Made by a program: the position numbers and the translations under genes
Assembly (NCBI RefSeq): GCF_937898475.1
Contig: NZ_CALEJS010000011.1
Coordinates: 248,001-312,000, forward strand
Origin: an uncultured Chitinophaga sp.
GTDB taxonomy: Bacteria > Bacteroidota > Bacteroidia > Chitinophagales > Chitinophagaceae
Direction of reading: 5' to 3'
Length of the DNA stretch: 64,000 nt
Notes under the pieces: generated by a model
The model's database searches: none
The model's input: only the letters and a program-made list of their open reading frames with translations
What the model was told of the DNA's origin: nothing
In this document: in pieces, positions 1 through 8,617 of the stretch
How the letters are laid out: every line of letters begins with the position of its first letter
Numbering within the stretch: the stretch's first letter is position 1

Positions 1-1584
1 GAAATCATTCTTCTGTGTAATGGCCTCGCCATATTTGGTGTAAGCGGTATCTCCCGGATCAGCTGTCATACGGTACACCAGCTCACGTTTGCTGCGGTCA
101 AAGGCGTTGGCCGATTGTATGGACAGGTTGCCTTTGCCTTTTACAGACAGTCCCGGCACCCAGTCCCCCATATCATAGCGCAGGTCTATGTTCGCCATCA
201 CGTCTTTGCTGTTATCCTGTATATAACCGCTGTTGATGGTTTGCGACAGCAGGTTAGTGGTAAGGTTACCCGTACCACCCCAGCTGCCGTTAGGATTATA
301 GATAGGATAGGCTGAATTAGGTGTTCCCAGCAGGTTATTCAGCAGGCTGTTGGTACCCGCGCCAGGCTGCGTTCCCTCCTGCAGGCGGCCAAAGATCTGC
401 ATGCCCACATTCAGGTTGCGGCTTACATCAATATTCACATCCGTGTTGATGAGATAGCGCTTTAATCCTGCATTGGTATTATAGCTGTTACCAGGCGATG
501 TTTTGAAGATGCCCTGCTGATCAGTATAGTTCAGCGATACGGAATAACGGGCTACATTACCGCCACCATTGATGTTCAGGTTGTAGCGCGACAAAGGCGC
601 GTTGTCCCGCAGGATAGCATCATACCAGTTTACATCCGGGTGCGTATATGGATTGGTGTGATCACGGAAGGCAATAAAGTCTGCTTCCTTATACAAAGGT
701 GTTTTGCCGTCATTCTGCAGCGCTTCATTCAGCAGGTAGGCATATTCCCAGGCAGGTAATGGTTTAGGTAAGCGCAGTGATTGCTGCACACCTGTTTGCG
801 CGGTAAATGACAGGCGCGGCTTACCTGCCTGCGCCCTTTTGGTGGTCACCAGCAGCACGCCGCGGGAACTGCGCTGCCCCAGCAGGATGGTAGACAACCC
901 GTCTTTCAGCACCGAAATAGATGCTATATTTTCCGGATCGATGGAAAACACATCGCGCTGCACACCATCTACAATGGTTACCGGCCGCTGTCCCCTCAGC
1001 CACAGGTTTATTTCCGTATTGTCGCTCGGCTCCATTGCGCCGGGCTTTGGTATATTTCCTACAAATATGTCTACATCGAAATTGTTACCTGTACCGGGAG
1101 TGCGGAAGCCGCTGGTTTGCTGTGTGTAAAGTCCTGCCAGCCGTCCTGGCAAAGCATAAGCATACAAGGTAGCCGGTGTGGTGGCCAGCTGGTTGGTGTA
1201 TACGGTGGCAACAGCGCCTACCATGCTTTTGGGCGATGCCTCTCCATACAACACGGGTATACGTTGCGGCGATGGGATGAATACCTCCTCCATACGCAGC
1301 GTCAGCGAGCCGGTATCGCGTACTTTATACTCCAGTGTCTGGTATCCGCTGCGCTTGATAATAAGGGTACTGTTCATGGCAGCACGTACGGTAAAATTGC
1401 CTGCATCATCACTGCTGGTGCTGTCGCCCCTGCCTTTTACAAAAACAGTGGCCTTTTCCAGGGCCTGGCCATAGCTGTCTACCAGCCGGCCGTTGAGCGT
1501 GGCGGGCTGCTGCGCCTGTGCCCTTGCACAAAGCATCAGGCAGCTGAGCATGAAAATATATTGTTGGATGTAGCGGTAAGCCAT
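1..1584 (-). CDS. SusC/RagA-family TonB-linked outer-membrane protein, C-terminus beyond the left edge
   Basis: The reading frame is open from the ATG at 1584 to base 1, giving 528 codons; the rest lies outside the window. It encodes a signal peptide (about residues 1-24, ending in an Ala-rich ARAQA site), a carboxypeptidase-regulatory-like domain (about 29-105) and a plug domain with the SusC hallmarks VDGVQRD, ISVLKDG and SSRGVLLVTTK, followed by the first barrel strands. SusC proteins are TonB-dependent channels that import oligosaccharides captured by SusD. It is the last visible gene of a run SusD, DUF5004, DUF4961, SusC on the minus strand, 10 bases after the DUF4961 stop codon. There is no STN domain, so this copy is unlikely to signal directly to an anti-sigma factor. 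A further SusD may follow off the edge. Family assignment is firm; substrate is inferred from neighbours only. Confidence 0.93.
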   Translation of the reverse strand, partial: MAYRYIQQYIFMLSCLMLCARAQAQQPATLNGRLVDSYGQALEKATVFVKGRGDSTSSDDAGNFTVRAAMNSTLIIKRSGYQTLEYKVRDTGSLTLRMEEVFIPSPQRIPVLYGEASPKSMVGAVATVYTNQLATTPATLYAYALPGRLAGLYTQQTSGFRTPGTGNNFDVDIFVGNIPKPGAMEPSDNTEINLWLRGQRPVTIVDGVQRDVFSIDPENIASISVLKDGLSTILLGQRSSRGVLLVTTKRAQAGKPRLSFTAQTGVQQSLRLPKPLPAWEYAYLLNEALQNDGKTPLYKEADFIAFRDHTNPYTHPDVNWYDAILRDNAPLSRYNLNINGGGNVARYSVSLNYTDQQGIFKTSPGNSYNTNAGLKRYLINTDVNIDVSRNLNVGMQIFGRLQEGTQPGAGTNSLLNNLLGTPNSAYPIYNPNGSWGGTGNLTTNLLSQTINSGYIQDNSKDVMANIDLRYDMGDWVPGLSVKGKGNLSIQSANAFDRSKRELVYRMTADPGDTAYTKYGEAITQKNDF

Positions 1585-1594
1585 TGTATCAGTT

Positions 1595-2557
1595 TTATTG
1601 GCATTTGAATGTGTACACAAATGGATTGGCAGTATTGCTGAACCCAACCTTTACGGTACCGGTAGCATCTGTAAAGAAGTATTCTATCTTTTGCAGCACC
1701 TGCCCTTCCTGCATATTGAAAAAAGCCCTTGGCCAGATGGTGACAGCGGATTTATTCCCGGTATATTTCTTCAGTTTTGAAGCCGCTGTCTGCATACAGG
1801 CTTCCAGCATTTGTCCGTCAGTGGTGTAAGCCTTTGCACAGAAATAAATATCACCCACCCCACTCAGCGGCGTTTCTATCACATCCGGGTCAAAAGCGAT
1901 AGTCAGAAAATCGTTATCCGTAGCCATGCCGGGTGTAACTGCAGCTATCTGCGGATTACAGAAGTCTATCAGGTCGCCTTCTCCGTCCGTGATCATAAAA
2001 CAATCTTTGAACTGGCATTTGTAAACATTGTTGGAACCAAATACATCACTGAGGCCTTCAGAGCTGGTACCCAGGAAGTAACCGGTTTTGAACTGTGTGT
2101 TCTCCGGACCTGCCTTGGTAACGATGGTCACATCAATGTTTTCCTTTACGCCCTGCGGCACATTATAAGTCTGTTCGGTCCAGAACACCACCCACTCCAG
2201 GTCGTCCGTCATAAAATTGCCGCCCATGCCAAAGCGATCTTTCAGGGCCGCCGGCCAGTTTTTGCCATTGGAGGGCTCCACGGTAGATGGTACCGGTACC
2301 ATTTTACCGTTGCCATAAGAGGTAGTGGTATAGGTAATGGTGGAGTTGACAGTGGCCTGCCAGCTTTTAGGCGCCAGGAAACCGATGATCAGCCGCACGT
2401 TGGAACGTCCGCCGTCTGCCACATCAATGCGGTTATGCATGACAATGGTCAGCCCCTCTCCTGCCTTTGCTGAAGACGGCTGATCTACTCCGTCCAGAAA
2501 TACGCAGCTTGCAAGTAAAAGCAGGAACAAGCTGATGCTGTAAGTATATTTTTTCAT
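1595..2557 (-). CDS. DUF4961-like surface lipoprotein of a Sus-type locus
   Basis: A 320-residue protein with a lipoprotein signal (Cys18 in LLLLASC) and no membrane segment afterwards. The body is beta-rich with many Tyr, Trp and Gly residues, as in surface glycan-binding lipoproteins. From memory it resembles the DUF4961 family, which travels with DUF5004 proteins beside SusC/SusD genes; no catalytic motif is visible. It sits 16 bases after the DUF5004 gene and 10 bases before SusC, so one transcript is likely. A role as SusE/F-like glycan-binding protein is inference. The family call is moderately sure and needs a profile search. Confidence 0.7.
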   Translation of the reverse strand: MKKYTYSISLFLLLLASCVFLDGVDQPSSAKAGEGLTIVMHNRIDVADGGRSNVRLIIGFLAPKSWQATVNSTITYTTTSYGNGKMVPVPSTVEPSNGKNWPAALKDRFGMGGNFMTDDLEWVVFWTEQTYNVPQGVKENIDVTIVTKAGPENTQFKTGYFLGTSSEGLSDVFGSNNVYKCQFKDCFMITDGEGDLIDFCNPQIAAVTPGMATDNDFLTIAFDPDVIETPLSGVGDIYFCAKAYTTDGQMLEACMQTAASKLKKYTGNKSAVTIWPRAFFNMQEGQVLQKIEYFFTDATGTVKVGFSNTANPFVYTFKCQ

Positions 2558-2573
2558 TGTGTACGGTGTTGGA

Positions 2574-3011
2574 TTAGGGTGCTACTTTTTCAAGCGTATA
2601 CAGGTAAGTGTTGGCCGCGCAACCCGGGCTGAACGTAAGGTTCAGATTACGTTTGCCGTTCACGATCGGGTAGGTAAAGCTGGTGCTGATCTCCACACTC
2701 AGGCCGCTTTGCCGGAAACTCATACGGAAGGGATGCTTCGGATCATCCAGTTTATAGCTGCCATCCCTGCTCACTACAAAAGGCAGCGGGTGCTCAAGGG
2801 TATATTGCCCGTCGGGACTGAAGTGTATCCTGAACTGTGTAAAGTCTGCCAGCGCTGTAATGTCCACACCGTTGCGCATGGCTTTGGTAATGCGCCAGGC
2901 GCCGGAAATATCCTTTGGCTGCTCAGGCACACGTATTTCATCGCGTTTACACGCATGGATGACCACTAAGAGGATCATCATCAGTAAACATACCGGGAAT
3001 TTTATTTGCAT
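2574..3011 (-). CDS. DUF5004-like small lipoprotein
   Basis: A 145-residue lipoprotein with the lipid-attachment Cys at residue 21 (VVIHACK). The mature part contains the pattern ISGAWRITKAMRNGVDIT and later YTLEHPLPF, typical of lipocalin-like DUF5004 proteins (a small beta-barrel with a GxW start). It follows the SusD gene by 11 bases and precedes the DUF4961 gene by 16 bases. DUF5004 and DUF4961 proteins are known neighbours in Bacteroidota polysaccharide loci; their exact role is not established to my knowledge. Glycan binding at the cell surface is an inference from position and lipidation. Confidence 0.7.
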   Translation of the reverse strand: MQIKFPVCLLMMILLVVIHACKRDEIRVPEQPKDISGAWRITKAMRNGVDITALADFTQFRIHFSPDGQYTLEHPLPFVVSRDGSYKLDDPKHPFRMSFRQSGLSVEISTSFTYPIVNGKRNLNLTFSPGCAANTYLYTLEKVAP

Positions 3012-3022
3012 GATTGTGTGTT

Positions 3023-4732
3023 TTACCAGGAAGGGTTTTGTGTTAACTCGGGCGATTTTGCTGTTTCACTTTGCGGAATGGCCCACAGGTACATGGCTGT
3101 GCGGAAATTATGCTTACGTACAGGAAAAATGGTATAGGTTACATTGCCGCCTGCACGCCTTACTTCCATACCGCTCATCATCCGGGTTTCCGTTTCTTCA
3201 GCGATCTTCCATCTTCTTACATCCCAGAAACGATGACCTTCAAAAGCCAGCTCCACTCTCCTTTCTGCGCGGATGGCTTCCCGCATCTGCTCCCTGCTAA
3301 AGCCGGCGGGCAGCTGGTAAGGCGACAGGCCCGCGCGTTTGCGCACCAGCTCCACAGCGTCATATACCTCCCGTGTGGGACCGGTATACTCATTGGTGGC
3401 TTCCGCAAAATTCAGCAGTACTTCTGCATAGCGCATCAGGGGAAAACAACGCTGACTGCCGTGGATAAAATTGGCGGCAATATTTTCATCCAGCATCTTA
3501 TTGGTATAGTAACCGGTTGGCGTACCTGCATACACGGCATCCTGGCTCACGCCTTTGCCATCGCTGCCCAGGTAGATATTCACCGGTTCTTTCAGGCCAT
3601 TGTTCTGTATCAGGGGCGTCTGGTCACGTATCACGGAGTATGCCAGGCGCGGGTCACGATCCTTATAAGGATCAGCAGGATCGTAGCCCGAGGTTGGATC
3701 TGTGATCAGCTTACCATTGGCCATGCCAAAAGCGTCTACAAAATCCTGGTAGGGAAATCCGCCGTGGGCCCCATCGCGCGAAGGCGGCTGCCAGGCTGTT
3801 TCCAGCTCGCGGTTACCTGGCTGCATCCTGGCCAGGATATACTCGGGGTTTACCCGCATGGTAAACACTTTGTAAAAGCCGTATCCCGGGGCTGTTGTAT
3901 TGTCTTCGTACAATGAATAGGCATTGCTCTGCATGACGGCGGCGGCCGCATCTGCCGCCAGTTTCCAGCGTTCTGCCACAAAATCTGTATAGCCGGTCAC
4001 CTGGTTTTGCGGGGCAATGTTGCCGCCATTAAAAAGCGGACTGGCAGCATACAGCAGCACCCTTGCTTTCAGCGCCATGGCGGCCCCGCCACTGGCGCGG
4101 CCATAGTCTTCGCGTATGCGTTCCAGTGGCAATGCGCCTGCAGCTGCCTCGCATTCCGAAACGATATAGTCCACACATTCCTTATAGGTATTGCGCACGG
4201 CAGGGATCTTGTCCGTTACATTGTACACAGAATCCCCCAGCAGCGGAATACCCCCATAATGCTTCAGCAGAATGGCATAGTACCATGCCCTCAGAAAACG
4301 CGCTTCCGCTCTCATAACATTACGGATATGCGGCGGAATAGGTGTTTGCGGCAAATGTTTCAGCAACTGGTTCACCCGGCGGATGTTGGTATAGGGCAGA
4401 TCCCAGGCGTCTTTACTGATAATGGAAGGGTTTACGGTACCGGTGGCAAACTGTACCGAGGTGGTGATGGAAGCCGATTTCTGCGGCTCTGCCTCGTCAC
4501 AGGCGGCATCCAGTCCGCCATTTCCAAAACGGGTGGCATGCTCGGTAAAGCCAATATCCCCGTAAATACCTGTAAGAAAGGCCACTGTCCGGGCACTGTC
4601 AGCAAACACAGTTTGTTCATCCAGGTTAGTGGTGACGGTCTGGTCCAGGAAGTTCTTCTTCCCGCAGGAAATCAGCGTGAACATCCCTAAACACAGGAAG
4701 GCAGGAATAGCAGGGATGCTTTTCAGTCTCAT
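3023..4732 (-). CDS. SusD/RagB-family nutrient-binding lipoprotein
   Basis: The start at 4732 is preferred over the in-frame ATG at 4741 because it begins directly at the signal peptide (lipoprotein Cys23 in TLISCGKK). The product has 569 residues, in the range usual for SusD. N-terminal TPR-like helices are followed by the canonical SusD C-terminal region, with RCFPLMRYAEVLLNFAEA and RRVELAFEGHRFWDVRRWK motifs. SusD caps the SusC channel and binds the glycan. Here SusD is the first gene of its cluster and the SusC gene (1-1584) comes last, the reverse of the usual order. A 28-bp element shared with the sigma/FecR junction lies upstream (4875-4902), and a hairpin lies in the presumed leader (4800-4822). 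Confidence 0.93.
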   Translation of the reverse strand: MRLKSIPAIPAFLCLGMFTLISCGKKNFLDQTVTTNLDEQTVFADSARTVAFLTGIYGDIGFTEHATRFGNGGLDAACDEAEPQKSASITTSVQFATGTVNPSIISKDAWDLPYTNIRRVNQLLKHLPQTPIPPHIRNVMRAEARFLRAWYYAILLKHYGGIPLLGDSVYNVTDKIPAVRNTYKECVDYIVSECEAAAGALPLERIREDYGRASGGAAMALKARVLLYAASPLFNGGNIAPQNQVTGYTDFVAERWKLAADAAAAVMQSNAYSLYEDNTTAPGYGFYKVFTMRVNPEYILARMQPGNRELETAWQPPSRDGAHGGFPYQDFVDAFGMANGKLITDPTSGYDPADPYKDRDPRLAYSVIRDQTPLIQNNGLKEPVNIYLGSDGKGVSQDAVYAGTPTGYYTNKMLDENIAANFIHGSQRCFPLMRYAEVLLNFAEATNEYTGPTREVYDAVELVRKRAGLSPYQLPAGFSREQMREAIRAERRVELAFEGHRFWDVRRWKIAEETETRMMSGMEVRRAGGNVTYTIFPVRKHNFRTAMYLWAIPQSETAKSPELTQNPSW

Positions 4733-4799
4733 AACGTACATACGTGGTAGCGTTCAGCTTTTGGTGATAAATCTGCTAGCAGGACATGGCGGTCCCTGT

Positions 4800-4822
4800 C
4801 TGTAAAAAGCAGCCTTTTACAG
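4800..4822. other. Perfect 8-bp hairpin in the leader of the SusD operon
   Basis: CTGTAAAA (4800-4807) and TTTTACAG (4815-4822) pair perfectly around a 7-base loop. It is 68 bases upstream of the SusD start codon. No T-run follows on the minus strand, so it is not a classical terminator for the GH92 operon. It could be a leader hairpin or an operator; the sequence does not decide. Confidence 0.45.
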
Positions 4823-4874
4823 TGGTCCGTAACACGATACTATCTGATCAGTTACTGTTGTCCCTACTTGTAAT

Positions 4875-4902
4875 GACACCTGGAAAAACCGGTACCGCCA
4901 TT
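4875..4902 (-). promoter_or_regulatory. Copy 2 of a 28-bp element shared with the sigma/FecR junction
   Basis: On the minus strand it reads AATGGCGGTA, five variable bases, then TTTTCCAGGTGTC. The same 10 and 13 bases at the same spacing occur at 16861-16888 between the ECF sigma gene and FecR. This copy lies 143 bases upstream of the SusD start and 14 bases beyond the GH92 stop. A target promoter or processing site controlled with the sigma/FecR system is a hypothesis; a relic of a duplicated sigma/FecR junction is the alternative. Confidence 0.6.
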
Positions 4903-4915
4903 CCTGCAGAAAATT

Positions 4916-7228
4916 TTATTTGATCCCCCAGCTTTTATTCGGCTTATTGCCCATTTCCAGGACGAGCGTTCCTCCTGCGGCAATACCGGCGTGATCTATA
5001 TAACAATGGATATAGGGTTTGCCATTCAGCCATGCCCGTTGGATATAACGGTTGGCCGGCGAGTTGTTACGGGTTATGATGCTGAATTGTCCGCCCTTGG
5101 TATAAGCCGGGTCCAGCTGAATGGCCACGGTATCAAACACCGGGCTGGTGATCTCATAGCGGGTGCTGCCCGGGCACACCGGGTGCAGGCCGCTGGCGGC
5201 TAATACATACCAGGCAGACATCTGCCCCACGTCTTCATTACCCACCAGGCCCTCTACGGAATTATGATAGGCGCGTGCGCAGATCTCCCGTGTCCATTGC
5301 TGGGTGAGCCAGGGAGCGCCCAGGCGGTTAAATAAAAAGGGCACATGGTGTACCGGCTCATTGGCGTGATTGTAATAATCGTTCCACATCATGTTCTTTG
5401 GAACTTTATCAAAAAAGGTATTCAGGTCTGCCAGCACTTTTTCCGTTCCTCCCATCAGGTTCACCATCCCCGATATATCCTGGGGTACGAACCAGCCCTG
5501 CTGATAGGGACTGCTTTCAATGGTGCCGTACCCCTGCTTCATCCGCCCTTCTTTTGGCCAGTCCTGCCAGCTGCCGTCATCATTGCGCGGCCGGAACCAG
5601 GCCTTTGCCGTGTCAAACACGTTGCGGTAGTTATTGCCCCGCGCCGTATAGTTTTTTTCGTCTGCTGTCTTGCCCAGCATGCCTGCCAGCTGTCCCATAC
5701 ACCAGTCAAAATAGGCATACTCCAGGGTCAGCGACACGCTCAATCCACCGGTGGAATAGCCCTTGCTGCCGTTGCCAAATTTTTCTACGGTGTTCCTGGC
5801 ATAGGTATAGGCCTTTGGCACATCATATCCGCGGATGCCTTTGGCGTAGGCATCGGTGATCACCGCAACAGCCGGGTTACCGATCATACAGCCGCTGTAG
5901 GCGTTCAGGAACTCCCAGCGCTCCAGGTAATGCTGACCGCTTTCATCCGCCAGGGTAACCAGTGAATTGATCATATCATTTACCACCGCGGGGTTGATGA
6001 TGGTCTGCAAAGGCATCTGGCTTCTGAACACATCCCACCCGCTGAAGATGGTGCGTTTATGAAAACCCTGTGCAGTATGTATTTTGCCATCGCCGCCGGT
6101 ATATTTGCCGTCTACGTCTGAAAAGTTGCGGGGATCTATCATTGTGTGGTATAAAGCAGTATAGAATACCGACTTTTCTTCTTCCGTACCGCCTGTAACC
6201 GCCATTTTTCCCAGCGCCTCGTTCCATAGCTGCCAGGCATCGCGGTGTACGGCGTCAAAATCCCAGCCTTTGATCTCTGCTTCCAGGTTGGCCTGCGCGC
6301 CTGCAATGCTCACGAAAGAGATGCCTGCTTTCATCAACACCGCTTCCTGCGCTGTTGTACCAAATTCAGTATAGAACCCCAGGTGTTTGCCTGCTTTCTC
6401 TTTTACTCCCGGCAACACAGCCGCCCGGGCCACCTGCTGTTGATAACGCTCGCTCTCAATATCTTCCCGCTTACGCGTCCAGTCATCCGGTATGTCGGCG
6501 CTCCACACGCCATATTTTGCAAGCGGTTTGCTGAACTGCGCGTAGAAATACACGGTGTAATTTGCCTTGCCATCGCCATTGCCCCAGCCGCCGCCTTCAG
6601 GCGTACACTGCATATAACCGGCAATCGTGGAGTCATTTATCACTTTTACTTCCTGCCAGGTAGCAGTGCCTCCTACCCTGCGGGCAAGATCTATCTGTAT
6701 GCGTGATTGCTGGCTGGCGGGAAAGGTGAACCGCATGATACCGCTGTGCGGCGCAGCGGCCATTTCTGCAGTGATATTGGGTTCCTTCAGCTTTACCGCA
6801 TAATACCCTGCAGCGGCTCTTTCATCCTGCTTGGAATAGGTGGCGCGGTAGCCCTCCTCCGGGTGAGACGCCCTGCCTGCTGCAGTTTGCAGCGGACCCG
6901 TTGTGGGCATCACCAGGAAATTTCCCAGGTCGCCATACCAACCTACGCCGCTCATTTGTGTAAAGGCAAAACCTTCTATGGTAGTGTGCTCATAACTGTA
7001 ACCGGAACCATTGTCGCCACCGGTGATCGTATTGGGACTGAGCTGTACCATACCAAATGGCGTAGCGGCGCCCGGAAAGGTTTTACCCAGGCCGTGATAG
7101 ATACCGGCTGCACCCACACTGGTGCTTGCACCGATGAACGGATTTACATAATCAGCCGGCTCCTGTGCAAAGCTGACAACAGGAACACTCAAAACAATGA
7201 ACAGGAATAATTGAGCAATGATCTTCAC
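4916..7228 (-). CDS. GH92 family alpha-mannosidase
   Basis: A 770-residue exported protein (signal peptide about 1-21, VVSFAQ). The mature start reads DYVNPFIGA, the hallmark of GH92, followed by the glycine-rich PGAATPFGMVQLSP block. The C-terminal (alpha/alpha)6 domain has GLVGNEDVGQMSAWYVL at about residue 661-677; the acidic residues there correspond to the Ca2+-dependent GH92 active site. GH92 enzymes are exo-alpha-mannosidases, mostly acting on alpha-1,2 or alpha-1,3 linkages of N-glycans or yeast mannan. The start is 5 bases after the SGNH hydrolase stop, so the two are cotranscribed with the GH38-like gene. Linkage specificity cannot be read from sequence by eye. Confidence 0.95.
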   Translation of the reverse strand: MKIIAQLFLFIVLSVPVVSFAQEPADYVNPFIGASTSVGAAGIYHGLGKTFPGAATPFGMVQLSPNTITGGDNGSGYSYEHTTIEGFAFTQMSGVGWYGDLGNFLVMPTTGPLQTAAGRASHPEEGYRATYSKQDERAAAGYYAVKLKEPNITAEMAAAPHSGIMRFTFPASQQSRIQIDLARRVGGTATWQEVKVINDSTIAGYMQCTPEGGGWGNGDGKANYTVYFYAQFSKPLAKYGVWSADIPDDWTRKREDIESERYQQQVARAAVLPGVKEKAGKHLGFYTEFGTTAQEAVLMKAGISFVSIAGAQANLEAEIKGWDFDAVHRDAWQLWNEALGKMAVTGGTEEEKSVFYTALYHTMIDPRNFSDVDGKYTGGDGKIHTAQGFHKRTIFSGWDVFRSQMPLQTIINPAVVNDMINSLVTLADESGQHYLERWEFLNAYSGCMIGNPAVAVITDAYAKGIRGYDVPKAYTYARNTVEKFGNGSKGYSTGGLSVSLTLEYAYFDWCMGQLAGMLGKTADEKNYTARGNNYRNVFDTAKAWFRPRNDDGSWQDWPKEGRMKQGYGTIESSPYQQGWFVPQDISGMVNLMGGTEKVLADLNTFFDKVPKNMMWNDYYNHANEPVHHVPFLFNRLGAPWLTQQWTREICARAYHNSVEGLVGNEDVGQMSAWYVLAASGLHPVCPGSTRYEITSPVFDTVAIQLDPAYTKGGQFSIITRNNSPANRYIQRAWLNGKPYIHCYIDHAGIAAGGTLVLEMGNKPNKSWGIK

Positions 7229-7233
7229 AATAA

Positions 7234-8607
7234 TTAAATTTTAACGATCTCAATTTTATGTGAAACAGGCTTGTTCTGCTGATAGATCAGGCGAATGAGC
7301 GTATCGATCTCCTGCTGCCAGAGGTCGCGCAGCTCTTTGTACATGGCCGTTTCATAATTTTCTTCATGATAACGCAGCATACCGTCCGTCTTCGCGTATT
7401 TACGCACGCTATCCAGTGCGGCAGCATTGTCTTTCATCAGCATATTCCTTTTGTCAAAGAAATTACCCTGTACCCAGTAGTAACGGCGGAAACGTGATTC
7501 CACTTCCGCACGGCGCGCGTTGAGCTGCATAATTGTAGCAGCCTGTTTATACTGCGGCGTTTCCTGCTGCGTGGCCAGGTTAATACCGGCTGCAAAAACG
7601 CTGGCAGGCCATTGCCCAATGGTATGCCCGTCTATCCGCAAGGCATATTCACCCGCGGGCAGCCCGCCCACCTGCAGCATTTCACGGTTAAATTCTTCCG
7701 TAAACGGTATCCAGTGCAGGGCATCAGATTGTTTCTGATCATTCCCCCACATCCGGGACACCGTATCCACCGGGAAAGGCAGTGACCCTGCAAGATAGTC
7801 GAAACTTATTTTACCTGTACCTGCTGCAAGATTGCTGACCTTGCAGTTAACCGCTGCCTGCAATTTACCGGTGGCATTCAAACGTATATCCGCTACCGGT
7901 TGTCCGCTCAGCCCCTGGCTCTTCAGGAACAGGGAAGCCATTACCAGGTGACCGCCATTACCGGGGTGTACCCGGTCCGGGCCGATCAGCGTAAACGTTG
8001 AATCCTTTTGCTGGAAGCGTGTATTCAACTCCGTCATCGGGTAAAAAAGGTCCACAAAGGGCCAGTTATTCTTTTTTGCCGCTGCCTGCTGGAATTTAAT
8101 GATCTCCTGCATGGCCTTGTGTTTGCCACGGAATACATTGCCCCCGATCTTTGCCGTTTCATCATAGGGCGGGGATGACATCAGTATCTTTTGTATTCCC
8201 GGCGCTGCCACCAGCCGCTGCTCTATCTGCTCATAACTACGGCGCGACGCTTCAATACGTTCGCGTGCAGTCTTATCGGCATCATTGCCGTTGAACTCAA
8301 AATAACCGCTGTCGTTCATGCCGAAAGTCAGCACCATAACATTCGGTTTCTTGGCAAGGATATCATAGTCGAGGCGGCGGTAGATATCAGACGCTCTGTC
8401 GCCCCCGATACCGCCATTCATGATCAGCAGCTTCCTGTCTGGGAAATGCGTCATGTAGTACAGATATACGTAAGACACATAAGCGCCCTGCTCTGTAATA
8501 CTGTTGCCTACAAAGATCACACGGTCGTTCTGCTGAAAAGGTTTCACCTGCGCCTGTGCAGCCAATGATGCAAGGCCCAGTGTAAAAGCAAAAAATAGTT
8601 TTTTCAT
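7234..8607 (-). CDS. SGNH/GDSL-family hydrolase, putative carbohydrate esterase
   Basis: A 457-residue exported protein (signal peptide about 1-20). The SGNH blocks are all visible: GNSITEQ (nucleophile Ser36), NGGIGGDRASD (oxyanion Gly), FGMND (Asn98) and DRVHPGNGGH (Asp211 and His214 of the catalytic triad). The catalytic domain ends near residue 240; the remaining ~215 residues carry a beta-rich stretch and a helical tail rich in basic residues that I do not recognise. Many proteins of this architecture in glycan loci deacetylate or de-esterify sugars. Position between two alpha-mannosidases suggests removal of an ester from a mannoside substrate, which is inference. Spacing to both neighbours is about 5-10 bases. 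Confidence 0.88.
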   Translation of the reverse strand: MKKLFFAFTLGLASLAAQAQVKPFQQNDRVIFVGNSITEQGAYVSYVYLYYMTHFPDRKLLIMNGGIGGDRASDIYRRLDYDILAKKPNVMVLTFGMNDSGYFEFNGNDADKTARERIEASRRSYEQIEQRLVAAPGIQKILMSSPPYDETAKIGGNVFRGKHKAMQEIIKFQQAAAKKNNWPFVDLFYPMTELNTRFQQKDSTFTLIGPDRVHPGNGGHLVMASLFLKSQGLSGQPVADIRLNATGKLQAAVNCKVSNLAAGTGKISFDYLAGSLPFPVDTVSRMWGNDQKQSDALHWIPFTEEFNREMLQVGGLPAGEYALRIDGHTIGQWPASVFAAGINLATQQETPQYKQAATIMQLNARRAEVESRFRRYYWVQGNFFDKRNMLMKDNAAALDSVRKYAKTDGMLRYHEENYETAMYKELRDLWQQEIDTLIRLIYQQNKPVSHKIEIVKI

Positions 8608-8617
8608 ATCGTACTGT

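Noticed and set aside
4800..4822. Terminator of the GH92 operon
   Set aside because: The stem is clear but the minus strand continues ACAGGGACC without a T-run.
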